Below the pieces are notes generated by a model. It had not been told where the DNA came from and made no database searches. It saw only the letters and a program-made list of their open reading frames with translations. Made by a program: the position numbers and the translations under genes. From contig MU008166.1 of assembly GCA_010909165.1 (NCBI GenBank), positions 1,302,001 through 1,366,000 of the forward strand: DNA of 64,000 nucleotides, written 5' to 3'. Positions 10,820 through 22,801 of the stretch are shown one piece after another. How positions within the stretch are numbered: position 1 is the stretch's first letter; each line of letters starts with the position of its first letter. Source of the DNA: Anthoceros angustus (taxonomy: Eukaryota; Streptophyta; Anthocerotopsida; Anthocerotales; Anthocerotaceae).

Positions 10820-13700
10820 GTGAAAGTGACTTCACAACGGTGGAGAGCGATGACGATGTGCGTGTTATATGGAGGGGGAACGGAGGATATGGTTGCCCGA
10901 TGGGGACCTTTTTCTGCACGATCCTGCACGATGCGCGAGGCGAGAGGATCGCACAAGAGGAGCTCGCGACGCTTAACCGGATGTCCGCTCGACGCCGCGA
11001 CGCAGGCCCGTGCCACCACGAGGCAGACTGCACCATCCATCCGGACTTCTTCGATCACGCGGGCGCATCGCGAAGATGTACCTCGGGCGCATTTGGCGTA
11101 AACCGGATAACACCGGACGCCGCCGGGCGACAAGGTCGGCCCCGGATGCCGGGGGTCCTGTGAATACTATCGAGAATGTGCTACACCAGGCAGGAACACT
11201 GGGCAAGACTCTGATGTGGAGAGTGTTGCAGAGTCTCCGGACTTTGGTGAGAAGATCCACAGCATTGTTGATTTTGGGCTTGGCTTGGAAACAATATCGC
11301 ACGCGGGTGATGGCGGAGTTGCAAGTACTGGGAGTCGTCCAAGAGCTAATGTGGTCCGTGGTCCCGGATCTTTGTTTGGTGATTGTGATGCCATCCAGTT
11401 GGAGTTGCCTGAGATGATGCCTCGCGCACATCCGAAGCCAAAAGGTGAGGATTTGCAACGGCCGCACAGACGCTTGCGTAAAGTACCTCGCCGAGCTAGA
11501 ATGGATTTGGTCTTAGAGAAGCATTGTTCAGGGCCAAGTTGTGCGCGATTTAAAGCGGCATTGTTGTGACAAAAATGTTTAGAGTGTTGGCCATTCAAAT
11601 TGAAGGTGATTCGTGTAGCATTCTTCCGCATGACAAAAGGAGAGCAGAACAGCATTTGCAAGACCATCGGATCCGATCAAGACGAAGAGGAGTTGTTGCC
11701 CATAGTATGGATAAACCGGATTCCACATGGGAAGAAACAGTGTGTGTGAGGGCTTCGGGTTTTCGCATTGGGTCACTAAGATACAAGAATGCGCAAACTG
11801 GTAGTGAAAAATGTTAGATGGACCGGGCTACTCGCAAAGCAGCCAACGCCATATGGATTACACGTCATGTGGATGGACGTTTTCTTCAAAGGTATGGAAA
11901 GATCGCCGAATCGGAAGTCTTCAACTTGCCGACTCGTACTAAAGAGGAGATCTTCATTGAGTATGCCAGGCAGCAGAACTGATCACGTGCTCCCACGTTT
12001 GTTACAGCTACTTTTGCAAGCTTTGGATGAAGTATTTCGGTGTTAAAATACCACTGCAGTTCGCCACCGCATCGCGATGACCTAAAGAGGAAAATAAAAG
12101 ACGCAGGTCGGACCACGTAAGGTGAGATGGCGGTCCTTATTCCAGCGGTCACCGGATGTCCGCGCGAACTTTGGCGCAACCCATGGCCTCATACCCTTTT
12201 CTTGCGAATGAAGGCGGGGGGCTTGAAACAAACTGTGCACATTCCGACGCCTTATTGTTGCGTGTGACAAGAATGGAGCGCTGAGTCCAGAGAACAACAA
12301 CAAGGAGCGAAAATGGCGCGCACCGCAAGTGCTGGGCAGCGGCTAAGTTCATTGGTATTGCCATAGATGGTATGGACCAAAAACAGTTGCCCCATTACCG
12401 CAGATTGCCAAAGACGGTTGATTGGAGCCCTTGTCGGGCTTCACGTTCTAGGTGCTGGTGTTCAACTACTTGCGCACTGAGTGTATTTGAGTTTCGAATG
12501 TGAGAAATGATCCGAATGGAATCAGAGCCGTGATTCAGATGTTATCAATACACGGAGGGGCCCCCTATTCTATACTTGCGGATGGACAACACCTGCTCAA
12601 AACAAGAATCGGAGGCATATCCGTCCATGCTTGTGGCGAAGGTATCTTCAAAAAATCAAGGTGGGGTTTCTTCTTGTTGGCCATACCCACGATCGATTGA
12701 CCAAATGTTTTCGAGGTTCTCTAGGGTTGAAGGATGCTTTCACACCGCCTGAAATGATAGGGTTCCGGAGCGGGCGACACCCCATCACCGCATTCACATC
12801 AAGGAGGTGCGGACTTCAAGACCTATCTATGGCGAAGGGGATCCGCAACGTATGACTTGCATAATCACGTTTTCAACACGGTTCAAAATAACAAGGAGAA
12901 GCGCTATCGAGAGGACGGATCGTGCTAAGATGCAAGGAGTTTTCAAGTTCGATCCTGGTCACCGGAGGTGGTGTGGCTATTACGTCAGGGGTGCCACCAC
13001 GGGTGATTGTGGACTCCATTGTTGCCGTTGGTCCCATCACATGCCCAAGGTAAAGGAAAGGGACAAGCAAAGCGGAAGGATGCCTGATGTAATGACGATA
13101 GTCTCCAAGGCGCGTAGTGTAGTAGTGGAGTCCATGAAGTAAAAGCGGCCTAGAACGCACCACATATGAATGTGGAGCAACTATGGTGGGATACGTGGGA
13201 TGAACAGTAGCAATAGCCGAGACTAGCAGCATTCCATTCCATTCGTTGGAGAGAATGGTCTTGGTACACTCATGATGAAGAAAACGAGGTACCACCAGAG
13301 ACCCTCCAGACTCAACTTTGGTTGATCCCGCAATGGCCGACGGATTTTTGGACATGGTGGAGGTGTACAGGGCACATCGGAGGGAGGGCAAGGCGAGGCT
13401 GTCGAGGTTGTGTGAAGGAGATTGAGGAGGGAATGATGGCTGGGGGGATGATCGAGGACCATTCCTCGCAAAAGTGGTGGAGGTGGACCATGATCGGGGT
13501 CCCTTTCATGATAGTTCATTGGTGGCGATGAGAACAATGATGCATTCGAGGGAAGGTACATGGAGGAGTTTGATACGGCGCCCACCGTCGAGGGAAAAAG
13601 TGCGATCAAAGAATGGAGGCAGAGGCGTCGGAGAAGCATTTGCAAAGCCTCAACTTCGAGACAAATGTGCCGGCCTATGATTTGCCGACAAGGAACAAGA
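10820..13700 (+). pseudogene. DUF7869-type protein, frameshifted remnant
   Basis: Read across several frame changes, the plus strand follows a large protein family of unknown function (DUF7869) known to me from seed-free plants, oomycetes and some animals. The part around 11,480-12,050 gives cysteine-bearing and basic segments (VLEKHCSGPSC, KKQCVC). At about 12,355-12,400 comes AIDGMDQKQLPHYRRLPK. At 12,640-12,710 the signature IKVGFLLVGHTHD appears, followed by LKDAFTPPEMIGFRS. A C-terminal tail continues with RWCGYYVRGATTGDCG. The Asp in IDGMDQ and the GHTHD block are the most conserved positions of the family as I recall it, and an RNase-H-like nuclease role has been suspected. Frames break at least six times, so the copy is dead or poorly sequenced. 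No terminal inverted repeats were seen. Confidence 0.55.
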
Positions 13701-15311
13701 CGCTTGCAGAGGACGCATAATGAATGATAAAGACCAAAGTCTTTGAGTTGCGCCTCGATGAACCGGCGAGACTTCCGCCACCGACACGAATGTCATGCCC
13801 AAGACATGATTGACTAAGACCTCGACAATGTGGAATCAACGGATGAGTCCACGTGACGTGGTGGACCACCGGATGGTCCGGACTCGGAGAGGAGCCTAGT
13901 AGGCAACCTAATATTGTCAACTTTCCGCCTTGTACCGAACCGTTATGTCCCCTGCTTGAATGCGTGGATTGTTTTCTTTTCGTGAAAGGTTTATGCCACC
14001 CGGCATCATCTCGCTTGTAGGAAGTTGACGGTGTGATAATGTCCGGAGCATGTAACGGGCGACTATGTCGAAACCGATCCCAGAATGTGGTGCTCTAATT
14101 TTCTAACAATGTTCCGTGGTTTTGTCCAGCTTGAGAGTAGCAGCGAGGTTTCAATGGTGATCATGCAGTCATCTATGTTCGACCTTGCAGGTGGCAAGTG
14201 TCCCAGAGGATGGTCATGCCCAGGATGTCCGTGGCAAAGGTATGTATGCCGCAGCAAGTGCGCCAATGTTTGTTTTTCGGTTCTAGTTCCGGGACCGCCC
14301 TAATGACTATGGGGTGGAACGGGACTGGGGTGGCAGCTCGGTGGCCGCGAACGGACGCACACAAGAAAACGGTGAGTACCAAGACGGGCTCAAAACGCGC
14401 CTTCCTCCACCGCTTCCACCGCCGAGGTTGTCTTCCACCTCCTTTGGTTTTGTGCACGCCGCCATCCTCCTCGGAGAGCCGCCTCACGCCATGCTCCTCC
14501 ACCTCCTTCCACCTCGACTGTTGTCCGGTTTTGCCTCTGCTTTGTTCCGCCCCTCCTTACGCCCCATCCATCCAACCTTCCTTGAACTAACTCGCTGCTT
14601 GCAGCCCTTCCGGATGAGGACTCTGCAGAGGTGGCTACGAGTCACCACCTCGTATCACAAGGGAGGATGTGGAGGCAAAGCGAGCGCAAGGCGGAGAAGG
14701 ATGGAAGTTGCCCATCCAGACTTGTGGAGGCCATTTGGGTCTCCAACAGGCAAGTAAGGTGGAAAGTGGCTGGTCATCTCCTTCCATGCAGGGTGGCGGG
14801 CATCAGAGATTTTCCAGATGCCGCAGAGGTAGGAAAAGCCAAGGGGCTGGAAGAGGACTATAGGATAGCGAAGGAGGGGTTCCCGGAGGCGAAACGGGTG
14901 CAAAGAACTCAGCATGTCCGCAGAGGAAGGAGGGGTGAAGGAAGAGCTGAGGACCGCCCCGTCCCAAAGAATTGTTTAAAGCTTCGTGACCTTGCAGCCT
15001 GAGTCCATGCAATACGCGAATGAAGGTTGCCGCAGAGGAGGCCGGCCGACCGGGAGCGGGAGTCGGGTGGAAGTGAAGGAGGAGGCAAGCACTTACTGCT
15101 ACCTTTTCGCTGAGAGTTGAGCATTCGCATGCACTAACGGGCTGTCATTGTGCGTAGACAGTGATGGGGACACCTTGGCAAACCGGAGGAGCACTGGAGA
15201 TAGGAGCGTGAAGTGGGTTACCTAGGTTTTTTTGCAAGCGATGAGACTAGAAGGGGCGGAGGGGGAAGAGAAAGGGAGGAGAGGGGGGTTGAGGAACGAG
15301 CTTCGTGGCAC
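13701..15311. other. No recognisable gene
   Basis: Open frames of up to about 147 codons (plus strand near 14,198-14,757) are proline-, histidine- or arginine-rich and show no motif. A CCTCC/CCACC-rich stretch at about 14,395-14,530 gives low-complexity proline frames. The last bases before 15,312 are purine-rich (GGAGGGGGAAGAG...), ending at the Ty3 element boundary. Confidence 0.4.
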
Positions 15312-17020
15312 TGTGGAAGACCATGTGCACTACAACATCCCAAGTGTCGATGAACGATTTTTTGTTTTGGATGTGTTAGAATAGCAAAGTGCTTTGAGAA
15401 TCGCTCCGAGTCCAGTCTTTATAATGGAATGGTCCTGGCCCTTGGAGATACAATAATAATTTTAGTTTGACCCCGTGAGGTGGGATAGAAATAGAGTCCC
15501 ATGGGAATTTTAGAATAAAAGGTGTCTATATATGCTAGGGATGTCACAATATGCCACAGCTTGAGTAGTCAAGGGAGGTGGCTAGTTCCACCACGTGGCC
15601 GAGAACGGACGATGCACTGTGGGGAATTTACAACCCTAGTGGCGGAGCGGACTACTACCGGAGCGCAATCGAGAAGGCACACCCAAGATCGAGGACTTTC
15701 CGTGAGGGGTCGCCGAGCGGAGCCGCAGAAGAGGGGCGCGCATAACCACGCCAGCCAAGCGGCCTGTGAGGAAGGCGCCACGATCGTGACAGCCGGGCAG
15801 AGAGAAATCGGGCGCCTGCAAGTTCCGAGGAGGCGTGGAAGGAGTTGGCGCTATCCTCCGCGTGGTGGCCGGAGGAGATGAGGAGGCGGAGGCCGAGCAT
15901 GAGGAGGAGCACACGTATGGTTGTCCAATGAGAGGAGCGGACAATGGACATAGAGGTCACAAAGGCCAGCAACGCCGCTGGAAGGCGCGAGGGAAATTCA
16001 AAAAGGAGAGCGAGGTGGAGGTTGTGGGGAAAATCGCCTGACTGAGGCGAGGTCAAGAGCGAGAGGGGTCCCCATGGGCCGAGGGGCGAGGCAAAGAATC
16101 GCGGAGGCGGCAGCTGATTTTAGGAGTCGCGATAGCCTAGGACCGGGTTTTTCAGCGAGAGGATAGGGAGTTCCATCACCAGAGGCTGTTGCTTAGATTG
16201 GTAAGGCGCCGTGGTAGGAGCTACAATTTTAGACACTAAAGAGAAGTGAGTGGTTGGACCACAGATGTATAAGAGACCCTTGGGTGTCTCTCAAGGACGA
16301 TTTCGTGTGAACTTCCGTATCGAACCCGGGGTTGATTGAGACGTCAAGATCAAACGGGCGCACTGCCTTCGTCACAAGAAGGCCGGAAGATCTCGGATGG
16401 TCGAGAGCGGAGTGGCCAAGCCCACTGGGTAAAGGAAGGAAGGCCGAAAAAAGAGGCGGACGGCCGAGGCGGAACCGGGCGAATCGCCCAAGCAATCGAC
16501 CGGGTTTTCCGATCCTCTTTTCCAACCGCCACTGTGTGTTCATTCCATGAGAGGGGTCTGTGGCCCAAGGAGGGGTCTGTGGCCCAAGGAGGGGGTCTGT
16601 GGAGGAGAGCGAGAGAGTTCAGAAGGGGAAAGGTTCCTGAGGGTAGAAGTGCTACCGGGAGGGATTGTGAGTGTGAGGGAAAATCGAAACGCGAGGAGGA
16701 AGTGGTGGAATCGCAGAAATTCCTAAGTAAGGTGAGGCGAGGTATAGGTGTCCATAGCCCCTAGGTCCGTAGAGAAGGATTTAATAGACTCGCGAAGGCG
16801 GGCGGTGTAGGGCTCACACAGGTAACCGCCACGCGGTGGCCGAGTCTACCACTGGTGGGTTTGGTAGCTGGAGAAGGTGGGGTAGTGAGCGACGCAGGTC
16901 TAGAATCCATAGATTTAGCACACCTTGACACAACACCATTCCCTTGGGATCGAATCCTAGGACTATAACGACATAGAGGGTAAATGTGGCCTCTGCCTTC
17001 GATGCAAAACCCATTCCACA
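15312..17020 (+). repeat. 5' LTR of the Ty3/gypsy element
   Basis: Begins TGTGGAAGACC and ends CCATTCCACA, so it has the TG...CA ends. It matches 22,802-24,568 over its length, including the shared words GAACGATTTTTTGTTTT, AGAATAAAAGGTGTCTATAT, CCGTATCGAAC and CATAGAGGGTAAATGTG. TGTCTATATATGC at about 15,522 is a possible TATA region. A GGGTCTGTGGCCCAAGGA word is repeated in tandem at about 16,553-16,605 and again in the other LTR. Confidence 0.85.
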
Positions 17021-17040
17021 TTTTGGCGCTTTGGGAATGA
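17021..17040 (+). other. Probable primer-binding site of the Ty3/gypsy element
   Basis: The LTR end CCACA is followed directly by TTTTGGCGCTTTGGG. A TGGCGC-type start right after the LTR is the usual tRNA primer-binding arrangement in plant gypsy elements. I did not match it to a specific tRNA 3' end. Confidence 0.5.
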
Positions 17041-17099
17041 AATCAAGGTTATAGGGGACTAACCATAGCTTAGGTGTCTAGTTTTGGAGTGTATCTAGT

Positions 17100-18480
17100 T
17101 AGGTAGATGGATGCCACGGTTGAGTCGAGGGTTCAGAGTCAAGCCCGGACCACAAGAGAAGCGACAACGCCAAGCAATCGGAAAGGTTAAAAGGGTTGCA
17201 AAACCGCGAGTTGAGGAGGGTCCACCAAGACGACCTGGGAAGGAGAAGGTAAGGAAGCAACTGTGGACGGGGTCCGATCTTGTTGAGCAAGATCCCCAAC
17301 CTCGGACTTGGACGAGGTACCACCGCCAAGGAACCTCGACCAATTCCATCCACGACCTCTCTTCCAAAAGTGTGCGATCGTTGGAGATCAATCGACTAGA
17401 ACCGTTGGACCAACCACACCGAATCAAGAACGATAGTCATGACCACCACCAGGGTGGTGGTCACCACCAAGCAACCTTATCCGGATGGAGAGGGAAGGGT
17501 ATGAAGACCGATGAATTTGTTGAGCGCTTTGAGCAGACATTTGCAAAACCAGAAGCGGAGATGCCAACAGATTCATTGTGTCTATGGAGTTCTTCGGGGT
17601 CCAGTGGTATAGGCGCAATACCTCAAGTCACACCTCCAAAGAACCTATGAAGAATTAAAACCGCCTCGAAAGGTCTGTGGGGCTTGACGAGGGATACGTG
17701 TTGTCCAAGCTTGCCAGCAGAGGAAAGAAGGAAACCTTGCAGCGTGTGAGAGGTTTCACCACGCGATCAAGTGGCCCTCACTCGAGTTGCAGCAATACGG
17801 TGGTTCGCTAAAGGCCTGGGTTCTAAGATGGGGAGACACGAAGGTTACAAGCGGAGAAGAATTTGGGCAAGGCTATCAAGGCGCTAAACTATGAGGAATC
17901 CAACCCAAGGGAGGAGGAAGGCTAAGAAGGAGAAGAAGAAGCCTGTGGATCGAAAAAGAAGGATCCTCATCCTCCCTAAGGAAGTTCATCGTGAAGAAAG
18001 CTCCACGTAAGATTCCACGTAAAGTTCCTGAGGAGGAAACGAGTGATGTCGGAGGAAGGCCATCGATGAGGAGCCAAAAAAAAGAAATGAAGGGTCGCAC
18101 GGACAACAAGGAGCAAGGGCAAAACAGAGGCGATGTACAAAAGGAGAACAAGCGAGGAGGGAGGCCGAGGTAGCCAAGAAAGTAGAACAACAGGGAACAA
18201 GATGGAGGAGATGATGGCAAAATTCGAGAAATTCCATCTTAATGCCAAGGAACATGAGAGGCGAGAGTCACGAACCCACGAGCCAACCTCTTCGCTCAAC
18301 GTGTGGGCAGCAGGACACTCCAAAGCTAATTGTCCGACGACAAGGGTACACCCGGGATATGAGGAAGAGGAGGAAGAGGGTCCGTGGAAGATACATACGA
18401 TCCGGAGGTTCACCAACCCAAGTGTACCCAAAGACCATGTACCCGCCAACCTACGAATTCCACGGGTAGGCGTCAGAATC
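17100..18480 (+). pseudogene. gag: gag remnant of the Ty3/gypsy element with zinc knuckle
   Basis: Encodes the nucleocapsid/capsid precursor that packages element RNA. An open frame at 17,111-17,650 contains KTDEFVERFEQTFAKPEAE, typical of the retrotransposon gag core. Downstream, a lysine/glutamate-rich stretch (about 17,880-18,200) precedes a CCHC zinc knuckle at about 18,297-18,342, split between two frames: one frame gives STCGQQ and the other GHSKANCPTTR, so a single-base change separates the first cysteine pair from the histidine and last cysteine. Stops at several points show it is non-functional as assembled. Confidence 0.6.
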
Positions 18481-19399
18481 ACCGGGTAATCCAATGGGCA
18501 CCGCCTTGTGCTATAATTGTCGCAACCTTGACACTATGACCCTATCCAACTCGTCAAGGCAATGGAGATTTTGATAAACTATGTCAAGATTGCAAGCAGC
18601 GGTGAAGTGTGCTCGCCAAAGCCCCGAAAGACGGTGAGGATCACAGCCCACCCGAACGGAGTTCAAGACCAAACCCAGTCCGGTCCGCCATGCATGTTGA
18701 GGACGACTTATGGCGGTATGGGAGGATGCCGAGATTGGAACCCCGAGGAGCTTGAGGGATTAGACGCAGAGGAAGCGATTATTATGGGGAAGCCTCCGCC
18801 ATGGTCGTTAGAACAAGGAGCACAAAAGCAAAAGAGAGGCGTGGGGAAAAAAGAAGAAAGGAGGGGATACGCACGGGATCGATGAGGGAGAGAGTGTCGC
18901 CACCACTGGAAATACCAACACCAAGGAACGCTAAAAGATTTAAAAAACAAGTCCCGCAGTGACTTGGATGGACCATATGTGCAAAAGAGTGATGCCGAGA
19001 CATTGAGTGTTCCACGGAAAGGTGAATGAAGGGTCTGACGAAGGGGGTGGAACCCCACCGATTTCGAGAAAGTTACCGAACCGAGTTAGGGTTTCCACGG
19101 ACGACGGGAGAAGTCATGGATATGATACAAGAAGAATTGGCAAGGAGGCTACGGGGGAAAAGGCGGGTGTCGATTTCCACCACCCTGTGGGAGTCCACCA
19201 CCCCACCGGAAGGGCCACCACCCAAGTCATGACGAACCGGAACCCACACCAACCAAACTCGGATGGAGGTCGGGCCACCGCTTTTCAATCTCGCCGAGGC
19301 CATCATGGACCAACATTTCATGATCACATTCGACAACTCCTCCGAGACAATCCGCGTATAGGCAACATCGAGGGCGTTAAAAGAGGCGCAACCCAAAAG

Positions 19400-19950
19400 A
19401 GGCGCAATGTTCCTATACCAGCGTGCCGCATGTGAACTTGGTATCCATGGTGGATCAAGGCCCACCAACCTGTGGAAATTTCGGATGTCATCAAAGGAGT
19501 GCCTCGACACGGGTCGTGTAAATATTATGACGTAAGACACGGCTAGGAAATTGGGCTTGGATATTGAACATACTACCAAGGTTTTGAGGCTAGCCGACAT
19601 GTCCGTAATGGTTTGGGGAACCGGCGGGTGCTAACGACCATTGGAACCATCCCTACTTGATGGATTATGTAGTCATCCAAAGAAAATCGCTGTGGTACGA
19701 CCCTAATTGGCCGAACATGGATGTACGATCGCAATGCACGCCAAGTGGGAAGGAAGTCGGTTTTAAACCGCTGGAATGGGATCCCAAGACCAAGGAGGGA
19801 AGGATGTGCCTATCGTGGAGTAAGGACATGTATGCAGTGAAACTCCAATCAAACAGAGGGTACACTCGCAGAGGACACGTCCGGGAGATGAAGAGGAAGA
19901 TAGGTTCCGCTCGCACACACATCTCATGGTCTCGATGAGGAGCAGACTAC
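19400..19950 (+). pseudogene. Aspartic protease domain of the Ty3/gypsy polyprotein
   Basis: The retroelement protease cleaves the gag-pol polyprotein. The catalytic DTG triad is visible at 19,506-19,514 in the context CLDTGRVNIMT, followed (in the same region, with a frame change) by ARKLGLDIEHTTKVLRLADM. A second block at 19,657 onward gives LMDYVVIQRKSLWYD and WMYD-like pieces, the flap and C-terminal part of retropepsin-like domains of this lineage. Position between the zinc knuckle and RT fits Ty3 order. Confidence 0.6.
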
Positions 19951-20399
19951 CGCAGAGATATCCCATATACAATTAACCCAAGAGGGTCACGGGTAACCGA
20001 ATGCTCCGCAAGGGGTCCGGCGGATTCTAAGCAGTGGAGAAAGCCGGAGGAGGCGCCACGCTCACGCCGGAAGAATTTGTTTAGGAATGGGGCATGAGAG
20101 AAGAGGAACCGGAGCCGTAAGAAGGATTCGGGTTAGCACCGCACGAGAGCGCGAGTGGGTACAGATGAAGTCAAGGACGCTTGAGGTTCTTCCGTGAAGG
20201 TGCTCAAATTCTCCGTAACAATGGATGCGGCGTTGGAGGAAGGAATGAAGCAACCGCTGTAATTTATCGATGTTTTCCGAGGTAACAGACATGAAGGGAT
20301 CCCCAAAGAATGGGGCGAGCATAGGATTGACTCGGAACCGTGAGCAATCCCAGAAGGATTCCACAAGACAAGTTAAACCAAGTACTCCCTCAAGGTAAA

Positions 20400-21510
20400 G
20401 GATCGCTTGAGATGTACCTCAAGGCGACGTGATCTATCCTATAGTCAATACCGAATGGGTGGCTCCAATAGTGGTAGTACTAAGAGGCCCAGCAAAATCC
20501 GAGTTTGTCGATGGAGAAGGTTGAATAAGGTCACCAAGAAGGATCACTCGCTACCCTTCATCGATAATATCCTCGGATCCGTCGCAGTGTAATGGCGATT
20601 CATTCCTAGACGGTACTGGGTATAATCACCGCACCTTAGGGAGAGCGATTCTCACCGCTTTTACAACCGACCGGGGACATATGCTTACAAGCGCGTGACG
20701 GTTGACGGAGCACCGGGTCCTTCATGCGAGCCATCACAAAATTTTCAAGGACTTCCTCCGCGACTTTATGGAAGTTTTCCGACTTCGCGATGGGTCAAGG
20801 ACCATCCGCCGCACCTGAAGTGCTCGGAGCGCCGCCGAGCAACGCAATTATGCTCGCATCCGTAAAAGTGCTACTGCATGTCGAAGGAATTCGCTAGCAT
20901 CGAATTTCAAGCCGAGGTATAGAAGTAGATCCGGACAAGGTAAAGGTCATCGCCACCCTTAGAGCACCAATAACGCTAAAGGAACTCCGCGGTTCCCGGG
21001 ATGGTCGGTATTATAGACGCTTGCTCCAAATTTCGCCAAGCGCTGCCCCACTAACGAGCTTGTTAAGGAAGGAGTGGGAATGGACGACGCAACGGAGGAA
21101 GCATTCGTGACTTACGCACACATCGCCAGCCCCACGCTAAAAGGACCGGATCGAGTAAGAAGTTCCACGCTGCTGATGTTTCAAAGATTTGCAATTGGCC
21201 CCCAGCACGGATGAGAAGAAGAAGGATTTTCCGATCTACTATGGAGACAACTAACGGACGCGGACAAAAGTATACCACCACGGAGCCAAGCACCGGAATG
21301 GTTTACTCCGGAAATTCGACACTACCTCCTCTCGTATGAATTTGTGTTCCATGTTGACCACTTTGCCTTGAAACACCTTGTGAATAAACCTCGACCTTTC
21401 GGACGATAGCACTGGATCTTGCCGCTGAGTTTACCTTCAAAGGAAACGAGAGGGTAGGAAGCATATCAATGCCGACTTCATATCTCGATTGAAAACAGGA
21501 AGGTGGAAAG
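20400..21510 (+). pseudogene. Reverse transcriptase and RNase H remnant of the Ty3/gypsy element
   Basis: RT copies element RNA into DNA and RNase H removes the RNA strand. Visible pieces in order: NKVTKKDHSLPFIDNIL (about 20,525-20,575), SFLDGTG/AFTTDRG pieces (20,600-20,680), an RT thumb/connection region near 20,930-21,020 (EVDPDKVKVIATL-like, KELRG), and RNase H pieces such as KYTTTE, YLLSYEFVFHVDHFALKHLVNK (quoted in part, about 21,325-21,385) and INADFISRL at about 21,468-21,494. The last is the usual end of Ty3 RNase H. The catalytic YxDD box is not intact in any frame. Many frameshifts and stops. Confidence 0.6.
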
Positions 21511-21789
21511 GACCAGAAGACGACTTTCCGATGAGACACTGTCATAGGAGTTGCAAACCAACGTGAAGCCCCGAAGGAGGAGAGCCAAGATCGATTGAGA
21601 AGGGAGGTGGCTTCAAGACCAACATATCGAGATATACGATCTTGGCACGGGCCAAATTCCTCCACATCTATCCAAGACACATTCAAAGTCATTCCACTAC
21701 TCCGCACTATTCACGGCACAATATGAATTTATACCGAGTCACCCCGACGGTGGTGGAGCGTTATGGCACGCATCAAGCGTGAGAGTCCC

Positions 21790-22760
21790 GAGCTCTTTAC
21801 ACTAAGAAGAGGGAGGTCATTATGCCGCATGTCACATGCAGAAAATTTTGAGGTCAAGCTATTGGTGGCCTACAATGTACAAGGATGCCAAGGAGTTCGT
21901 GAAGCGCCGTGACGCTTGCCAAAGGGTCGGCAAGCCAACAAAGCAACAACCCAATGGCCCCTTGTCCCCATACTTGCACTCGCACCATTCGAGAAATGGG
22001 GAATCGATTTTGTCGGTCCTATCCAGCCCAAAACCAAGGCTCGCCAAAACCAATACATCCCGTGGCCACAGACATCAGACGCGGATGGTAGAAGCACGCA
22101 CCGCCGTAGATTCGCGCACGCCGTGGCGATTCCTGCTCGAGCAAATCATCACCGATATGGCTGCACTGAGCCGGGTCGATGACAGAGAACACATTTCGTC
22201 AATCGTAATCTCCAACATGACCACTTCAACGCCGCCATGTGAAGTCCACGCCTTTATAACCCAAAAGCCAATACTAAAAGGCAAATGGCTTGTTGTGCAA
22301 GATCCTAACCAAACTCACCGCTATGATGATCGATATGAAATCGATTCAAGACCGGGCGATGGATCATGGAAAAGTGACAACGCAAGAAACCCCGATTATC
22401 TTTACGGCATTCTCATGCCAATAATAGAATTCAAGTTCCCACCCCGAGAATACAGAACCAAGTCGAATGCCGGAGGAAAGTCAAAGGTTGGTAGGTTTCA
22501 GACGACACACGGAGGATGAGAACAAGCCTCCAAGTTATGCGGATGTCCAAAGAAGGAGGAAGGAGTGGCACGACAAGAGATTGAAGGCCAAGAATACGTT
22601 GTTCCCGGGATCCGCTTTACTATATGATAACCGATACATGCATTTTCTGTAAATTACATCTCGATGGATGGGGCCCTTCGTAGTTTCGACCAACGGATCA
22701 ATTCAACTCAAGATTTTAGTGGCTCACCTCGCCAACGCCAACTGGCGGGTCAAGAAATAT
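21790..22760 (+). pseudogene. Integrase remnant of the Ty3/gypsy element with GPY/F-like tail
   Basis: The best-preserved part of the element. The HHCC zinc-binding region reads GGHYAACHMQKIL (about 21,811), then WWPTMYKDAKEFVKR and RDACQRVGKPT, so the first of the CxxC cysteines is changed to Arg in this assembly. The catalytic core follows in another frame with PFEKWGIDFVGPIQPKTKA (about 21,985-22,045), where the first catalytic Asp is D in GIDF. At about 22,660-22,760, WMGPF and NGSIQLK mark the GPY/F module at the integrase C-terminus. Integrase inserts the cDNA into the genome. Frameshifts after the first catalytic Asp disrupt it. Confidence 0.7.
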
Positions 22761-22787
22761 TAAATAAGTTGGCGAGGACGCCAACAA

Positions 22788-22801
22788 ATGAGAAGGGAGT
22801 A
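22788..22801 (+). other. Polypurine tract of the Ty3/gypsy element
   Basis: A purine-rich run (AATGAGAAGGGAGTA) lies immediately before the 3' LTR start TGTGGAAG. This is the expected position of the plus-strand primer. Confidence 0.55.
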
